Assembly: GCA_021323855.1 (NCBI GenBank)
Contig: JAJPKE010000016.1
Location: 90,181-154,180 of the forward strand
Direction of reading: 5' to 3'
Origin: Chloroflexota bacterium
GTDB lineage: Bacteria > Chloroflexota > Ktedonobacteria > Ktedonobacterales > JADMIN01
DNA: 64,000 nt
Shown here: positions 59,804 to 64,000 of the stretch, one piece after another
Position numbering within the stretch: position 1 is the stretch's first letter
How the letters are laid out: every line of letters starts with the position of its first letter
The notes under the pieces: model-generated
Told to the model about the DNA's origin: nothing
Database searches by the model: none
The model's input: the letters and a program-made list of their open reading frames with translations, nothing else
Translations under genes and position numbers: made by a program

Positions 59804-61708
59804 ATGCCGATTCAACAACTTGCGCCAGATGTTGCCGCCAAGATTGCCGCCGGTGAGGTCATCGAGCGGCCCGCCTCCGTCGTGAAGGAACTGGTAGAGA
59901 ACGCGCTGGATGCCGGTGCGAAACAAATCCGCGTTGAACTGCTGAACGGCGGTCTGCAACTGATTCGCGTCACTGACGACGGCTGCGGCATCCCCGCCGC
60001 TGAACTGCCGCTGGCCTTTGCGCGGCACGCCACCAGCAAAATCGGCGCGCTGGCGGACCTGGAGCGTGTGCGGTCGCTCGGCTTCCGTGGTGAGGCGCTT
60101 GCCAGCATCGCCTCGGTCGCGCGGGTCACGCTGCTCAGCCGGCCACATGGCGTGGAACTCGGCGCGCAACTAAGCGTGGATGAAGGGCAAATGGGGCAGG
60201 TGATACCAGCCGGAGCCGTCGTCGGCAGCAGCGTGACGGTACGCGACCTCTTCGCATCAGTCCCCGCGCGGCTCAAGTTCCTCAAGACGCGAGCAACCGA
60301 GGCCGGACGCGCCGTGCAACTGGTGGAGCAATACGCGCTGGCTTTCCCGGAGGTGCGGTTCACCGTGCAGAACGAGGGGCGGCAGGTCTTCGCCACGCCC
60401 GGCGACGGCAATCTCTTCAGCGTGCTGGTCGCTGCCTATGGCCTGAGCGTGGCCGAGCAGATGGTGCCGCTGGCTGCGCCCGAAGATGAGACGTTCACAA
60501 TGTCAGAGCCAACCAGCAGCGACCGCCCGCAGGTGAATGGTTACGTCAGCCGGCCCTCCTGCTATAAGGCGACACGCCACTATCTCTCGTTCTTCGTCAA
60601 CCGGCGCTGGGTGCAGAGCCGCACACTGAGCTATGCCGTCGAGGAGGCGTATCATTCGCTGTTGCTCGTGGGCCGCCATCCCATCGCCGTCATCAACATC
60701 ACGCTCGATCCGGCGCTGCTGGACGTGAATGTGCATCCCGCCAAGACTGAGATCAAGTTTCTGCACGAGCGCATGGTCTATGCGGCGGTGCAGCGAGCCG
60801 TGCGCGCGGCAGTGCTGGCGACCGCCGAGACGCCGGAAGTCTCACCGCGCGCCTTTGGCGTGCCCGCGTGGAGCGTTCCACCAGCTTTTCCGCCTGTAGA
60901 TGAACATGCTGCCAATGCGCCACAGGAAACGGCGCGTACACAGCAACAGCCACCGGAACAGGCGCATCTCGATCTATCAAGTGTAGATCGCGGCAGCCAA
61001 CTACCGGCGCGCGGCGATCTATCCCCGACTGCGAGCCAGCCAGAGCAGTTGCCGCTACGTGGCGCTGCTGGTGGCTTCGCCGTGCCTGGGGTCGCGGCGG
61101 ATGAGCCGGTGGGTGGGCATAAGTTGCCGGTGCTGCGTGTGCTGGGGCAGGTCTCGCAGAGCTATATCATCACCGAGGGACCGGACGGCATGTATATGGT
61201 GGACCAGCATGCCGCCCACGAACGCATTCTGCTGGAACGCATGATAGCCGAATGGCGCGCGCAGGCGGTTTCCTCGCAACTGCTGCTCCAGCCGGTGCCG
61301 GTGGAGCTGACCGTCCACGAACTGGAAGCCGTGGAGGAGCATCTACCGGCGCTGCGGAACATTGGCTTCGAGATCGAGGAGTTTGGTGATAGCACCGTTC
61401 TCGTGCGCGCGCTTCCTGGCGTCCTTGCCACGCAGACGCGCCCGCAACCGTTACGCGAGTTGCTGCTTGAACTGGCAGGCGCGGACCAGGAGGCGGCAAG
61501 CCACGGCGAAACCTGGGAGGAGCACGCGCTGGCGAACGTCGCCTGCAAAGCGGCCATCAAGGCGGGGCAGACGCTTTCGCCGGAGGAGCAGCGCGAACTG
61601 ATACGCCAGCTCGAAGGCGTGGATGCGCACCAAAGCTGCTGTCATGGCCGCCCGACGATGGTGCATATCAGCCTCGCCGCGCTGGAAAGGCAATTTGACC
61701 GCAGGTAG
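59804..61708 (+). CDS. mutL: DNA mismatch repair protein MutL
   Basis: The mismatch-repair matchmaker, 634 residues. The GHKL ATPase part has KIAAGEVIERPASVVKELVEN, DDGCGIP, ARHATSKI and GFRGEALASI. A Gln/Pro-rich linker (about 350-440) follows. The C-terminal part holds VDQHAAHERILLE near residue 467, the DQHA(X)2E(X)4E motif of endonuclease MutL proteins, and SCCHGRPTMVHIS. It therefore nicks DNA itself, as in bacteria without MutH. ATG 59804 gives the usual family start; ATG 59792 is the alternative. MutS is not in the window. Confidence 0.95.
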   Translation: MPIQQLAPDVAAKIAAGEVIERPASVVKELVENALDAGAKQIRVELLNGGLQLIRVTDDGCGIPAAELPLAFARHATSKIGALADLERVRSLGFRGEALASIASVARVTLLSRPHGVELGAQLSVDEGQMGQVIPAGAVVGSSVTVRDLFASVPARLKFLKTRATEAGRAVQLVEQYALAFPEVRFTVQNEGRQVFATPGDGNLFSVLVAAYGLSVAEQMVPLAAPEDETFTMSEPTSSDRPQVNGYVSRPSCYKATRHYLSFFVNRRWVQSRTLSYAVEEAYHSLLLVGRHPIAVINITLDPALLDVNVHPAKTEIKFLHERMVYAAVQRAVRAAVLATAETPEVSPRAFGVPAWSVPPAFPPVDEHAANAPQETARTQQQPPEQAHLDLSSVDRGSQLPARGDLSPTASQPEQLPLRGAAGGFAVPGVAADEPVGGHKLPVLRVLGQVSQSYIITEGPDGMYMVDQHAAHERILLERMIAEWRAQAVSSQLLLQPVPVELTVHELEAVEEHLPALRNIGFEIEEFGDSTVLVRALPGVLATQTRPQPLRELLLELAGADQEAASHGETWEEHALANVACKAAIKAGQTLSPEEQRELIRQLEGVDAHQSCCHGRPTMVHISLAALERQFDRR

Positions 61709-61747
61709 CCCCCACCCCCAGCCCCTCCCCCGTGCGCGGGAGAGGGG
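61709..61747 (+). repeat. Hairpin repeat family B copy
   Basis: CCCCCACCCCCAG followed by a CCCCTCCCC/GGGAGAGGGG hairpin with a GTGCGC loop. It directly follows the mutL stop codon. Confidence 0.75.
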
Positions 61748-61810
61748 TGCCAGATTGCCGCAGAGCAAACGATTCCGGTGAGGGCAACAGGTTCACATAT
61801 GCGTGCCCTG

Positions 61811-61880
61811 GGCCAGCGAATTCATTCGCGGCTAGATGGCGTGCCGCCGCGAAGTCCGCCTGCGCGGACTCAGAACAGGC
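61811..61880 (+). repeat. Hairpin repeat family A, half copy 4
   Basis: GGCCAGCGAAT-TC-ATTCGC, the conserved CTAGATGGCGTGCCGCCGC block, and an AGTCCGC/GCGGACT hairpin. The right half is missing. It lies in the 448-base gap between mutL and the TIR-FGE gene; beyond this and the family B copy, nothing else in that gap was recognised. Confidence 0.8.
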
Positions 61881-62156
61881 GGACGGGGAAGCGCAAGGTG
61901 TCGCTGAGGTGCTGGTTGATTGGCAAGGGGATGCTAATTTTCCTGGCCTATTCCATATCAGGGATAATTGATTTTCTCCTATGACCTGTTCTGTCCCGCT
62001 ACCAATTTCGACCATTTTGACATAGCGGACAAAATGGTTGGCTACCGCTTGCCCGCCGCACCGCTCGCGTGCTACACTGCCACCAGCAATCATCTATAGT
62101 TCAAAGTGCAACGACAATCACTACCTGATAGCTGCCATAATCATCGTGAGGTCGCC

Positions 62157-64000
62157 ATGAGCCGCATCTTCATTTCGTATCGCCGCGCCGACAGCGCCGC
62201 CACCTGTGGCCGCCTCTATGAACGCCTCGCCGCGCACTTTGGCAAAGATGCGGTATTCAAGGATGTGGACGACATCCCCTATGGCGTCAGATTCCCCGAT
62301 TATCTCGCTGATAAACTCAAAGAGTGCCGTGTCGAACTCGTCATCATCGGCAAGCAATGGCTCACCCTCACCACGCCTGACGGCGCGCGCCGCCTCGATG
62401 ACCCTAACGACTTCGTGCGCATCGAGATCGAAGCCGGTCTGCGCAACGGCCTGATCGTCATTCCCGTTCTCGTAGACAATGCCACGCTTCCTCATGCCGA
62501 TGACCTGCCGGAGAGCCTGCGCGAACTGATCGAGTTCCACGCCGCGCAGGTGCGCTACGACCCCGATTTCAGCACGGATGTAGACCGTCTCATCCGCCAG
62601 CTTGACCGCTGGCTCGGCGTCACGCAAACTTCCACGCCGCCACCAGCGATGACCTCGACTCCATCGGCAGTGCCAACGCGACCCACGCCGGACCCACAGA
62701 CGGCGCGCATTGAGCAGCAGATGCAGCGTCTGCGCGCCGCCTACGAAGCGCAGGACTGGTATCAGGTGATTGATACCGCCGAGTACCTGCAAGCTGAGAC
62801 GCCAGCCGACGCGCTCCCCGCCGAACTCTACCGGCTACTCGGTCAGGCGCAATATGCGCGAGAAAATAATTCTGCTGCTCTATCCGCCTTCACCATTGCG
62901 CTGCAACGCGACCGCGATGATGTGACAACCCTGGCCCTGGCGGCCCACACAGCCTTGTTGCTGAAAGATGAGACCAACGCCGCCCAATGGCTCAAGCGCG
63001 GATTGGGCCTGCCTGCCAGGCCAGATGAGCGGGCGAATCTCCTACACCTCTATCTGCTCTTACTTCAGCAACAAGCGCAATGGAACGAATTGCTCTGGCG
63101 CTGCGATGAATATGCCCGTCTCAGGCCGGAAGAGAAACTGGCGCTCTCCATGCGGTTGGATGCCCTCACCCATCTCAACCGCGACGCCGACGCTCTCGCC
63201 GTTGCCCGCAGCCTCACTGCCCGCCCCGATGCCACCGCCGAGGACTGGCTGGCCCGCGCCCGTCTCGCCCGCAGCGTCGCCGACGATGATGCCGAAGTGC
63301 GCTCATGCCTCGACACCGCTGGGCGGCTTGCTCCCAACAACCCAGCAGTTGTGCAGGCGCGGCGCGAACTGCTGCCGCCACCAGCGCCACCCATCGCGTC
63401 CGATCACTTCCCAGAGCGGTTGGCCTCACTTGGCTTTGTGGGGAAGACTGCCATCGTAGATGGGAAATCCATCGAATATATCGTCCCTCCACTCTGCGCC
63501 ATCCCCGCCGGACCATTCCTGATGGGTGATGACAAGCACAGCGTCACCCTGCCAGACTATCAGATTGCCCGCTATCCGGTGACGGTAGCCGAATACGCCT
63601 GTTTTGTGCGCGCCGGTTATGCAGAGCCGGCTGGCTGGCAGACCCAACTGGGCTACCTCGACCATCCGGTCGTCTCTATCTCCTGGCATGACGCCACGGC
63701 CTATGCCGCCTGGCTCGTCGAACGCACCGGCCAGCCCTGGCGGTTGCCTAGCGAAGCGGAATGGGAGAAAGCTGCGCGCGGCAGCGATGGCAGGGAGTAT
63801 CCCTGGGGCAACCACTTTGACCAGAACCGCTGCAACACCAGCGAAAGCGGCATCGGTGGGACCACGCCAGTGGGCAGTTACGTCGCGGGCCGCCAGATCA
63901 TTTTCCCCACTGGTGAGCGTCAAACGCTCCAGAGTGGCGCCAGTCCCTATGAGGTCGAAGACCTGGCGGGCAATGTGTGGGAGTGGACTGAAAGTAGATA
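62157..64000 (+). CDS. TIR - TPR - formylglycine-generating-enzyme-like protein (partial, runs off end)
   Basis: The frame is open from ATG 62157 to the window edge (614 codons, no stop), with GAGG six bases upstream. Residues 1-165 are a TIR domain: MSRIFISYRRADS, FKDVDDIPYG and FVRIEIEAGL, where Glu90 matches the TIR NADase Glu. A Thr/Pro linker follows. Residues about 185-410 are TPR-like helical repeats (LGQAQYARENNSAALSAF). From residue 430 the FGE-sulfatase domain shows AIPAGPFLMGDD, YPVTVAEY, WRLPSEAEWEKAARG and GNVWEWT. The catalytic cysteines of true FGE are not seen in this part, so a binding role is more likely than an enzymatic one. Confidence 0.85.
   Translation, partial: MSRIFISYRRADSAATCGRLYERLAAHFGKDAVFKDVDDIPYGVRFPDYLADKLKECRVELVIIGKQWLTLTTPDGARRLDDPNDFVRIEIEAGLRNGLIVIPVLVDNATLPHADDLPESLRELIEFHAAQVRYDPDFSTDVDRLIRQLDRWLGVTQTSTPPPAMTSTPSAVPTRPTPDPQTARIEQQMQRLRAAYEAQDWYQVIDTAEYLQAETPADALPAELYRLLGQAQYARENNSAALSAFTIALQRDRDDVTTLALAAHTALLLKDETNAAQWLKRGLGLPARPDERANLLHLYLLLLQQQAQWNELLWRCDEYARLRPEEKLALSMRLDALTHLNRDADALAVARSLTARPDATAEDWLARARLARSVADDDAEVRSCLDTAGRLAPNNPAVVQARRELLPPPAPPIASDHFPERLASLGFVGKTAIVDGKSIEYIVPPLCAIPAGPFLMGDDKHSVTLPDYQIARYPVTVAEYACFVRAGYAEPAGWQTQLGYLDHPVVSISWHDATAYAAWLVERTGQPWRLPSEAEWEKAARGSDGREYPWGNHFDQNRCNTSESGIGGTTPVGSYVAGRQIIFPTGERQTLQSGASPYEVEDLAGNVWEWTESR

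Noticed and set aside
1..64000. tRNA and rRNA genes
   Set aside because: No cloverleaf with a GGTTCGAATC-type T arm and no conserved rRNA block was noticed by eye; a covariance-model scan would be decisive.

Overview
The window reads as one continuous stretch of a GC-rich bacterial chromosome. It has tightly packed genes, mostly on AGGAGG-type ribosome binding sites, and no rRNA, tRNA, CRISPR array, integrase or transposase was recognised. The best guess for the host is a Chloroflexota member, probably close to the Ktedonobacteria. The reasons are a transaldolase-glucose-6-phosphate isomerase fusion leading an oxidative pentose phosphate operon with opcA, TIR domains fused to PQQ-type beta-propellers and to a formylglycine-generating-enzyme (FGE) domain, a MutL with an endonuclease motif, and many short hairpin repeats between genes. 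This assignment is inference; no marker gene settles it.

Layout. 0-6 kb: an AT-richer lipoprotein gene, then the aromatic block hppD - hmgA - a short 2-isopropylmalate synthase-like gene, closed by a convergent ComB-family phosphatase. 6-12 kb: a signalling/envelope region with two tandem TIR-membrane anchor-PQQ propeller genes, a lone receiver-domain protein and a Tat-exported glycosidase-like protein. 12-24 kb: mixed housekeeping and accessory genes (ParB-like protein, acyl-CoA dehydrogenase, dual-specificity phosphatase, PH-like membrane protein, GH31 glucosidase, GNAT, ADP-ribosylglycohydrolase under a perfect palindromic operator). 24-35 kb: dxs with its own promoter and terminator, murF, rhodanese, an amine oxidase-like flavoprotein plus DUF402, a divergent MarR/membrane-protein pair, and PhoU-like/thiL/M16 protease genes. 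35-46 kb: LssY_C protein, AadA-like nucleotidyltransferase, a second flavoprotein, an ABC-2 exporter, a GT-C type membrane protein, glycerate kinase and an acyl-CoA ligase. 46-55 kb: tal-pgi, gnd, zwf, opcA, pgl, rpe, which is the whole oxidative pentose phosphate branch in one operon. 55-64 kb: a second GT-C type membrane protein, a fused alpha/beta E1 2-oxoacid dehydrogenase, a DUF433/DUF5615 toxin-antitoxin-like pair, mutL, and a TIR-TPR-FGE gene that runs off the end of the window.

Two things stand out. First, there are three TIR-domain proteins. Two are a tandem pair that couples a TIR domain to a propeller across what looks like an internal twin-arginine signal anchor, and one of the two has lost the predicted catalytic glutamate. 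Second, the intergenic spaces carry three hairpin-repeat families. In families A and C the hairpin sequences differ, but each copy stays self-complementary with a six-base stem and two-base loop, and several copies sit within a few bases of a stop codon.
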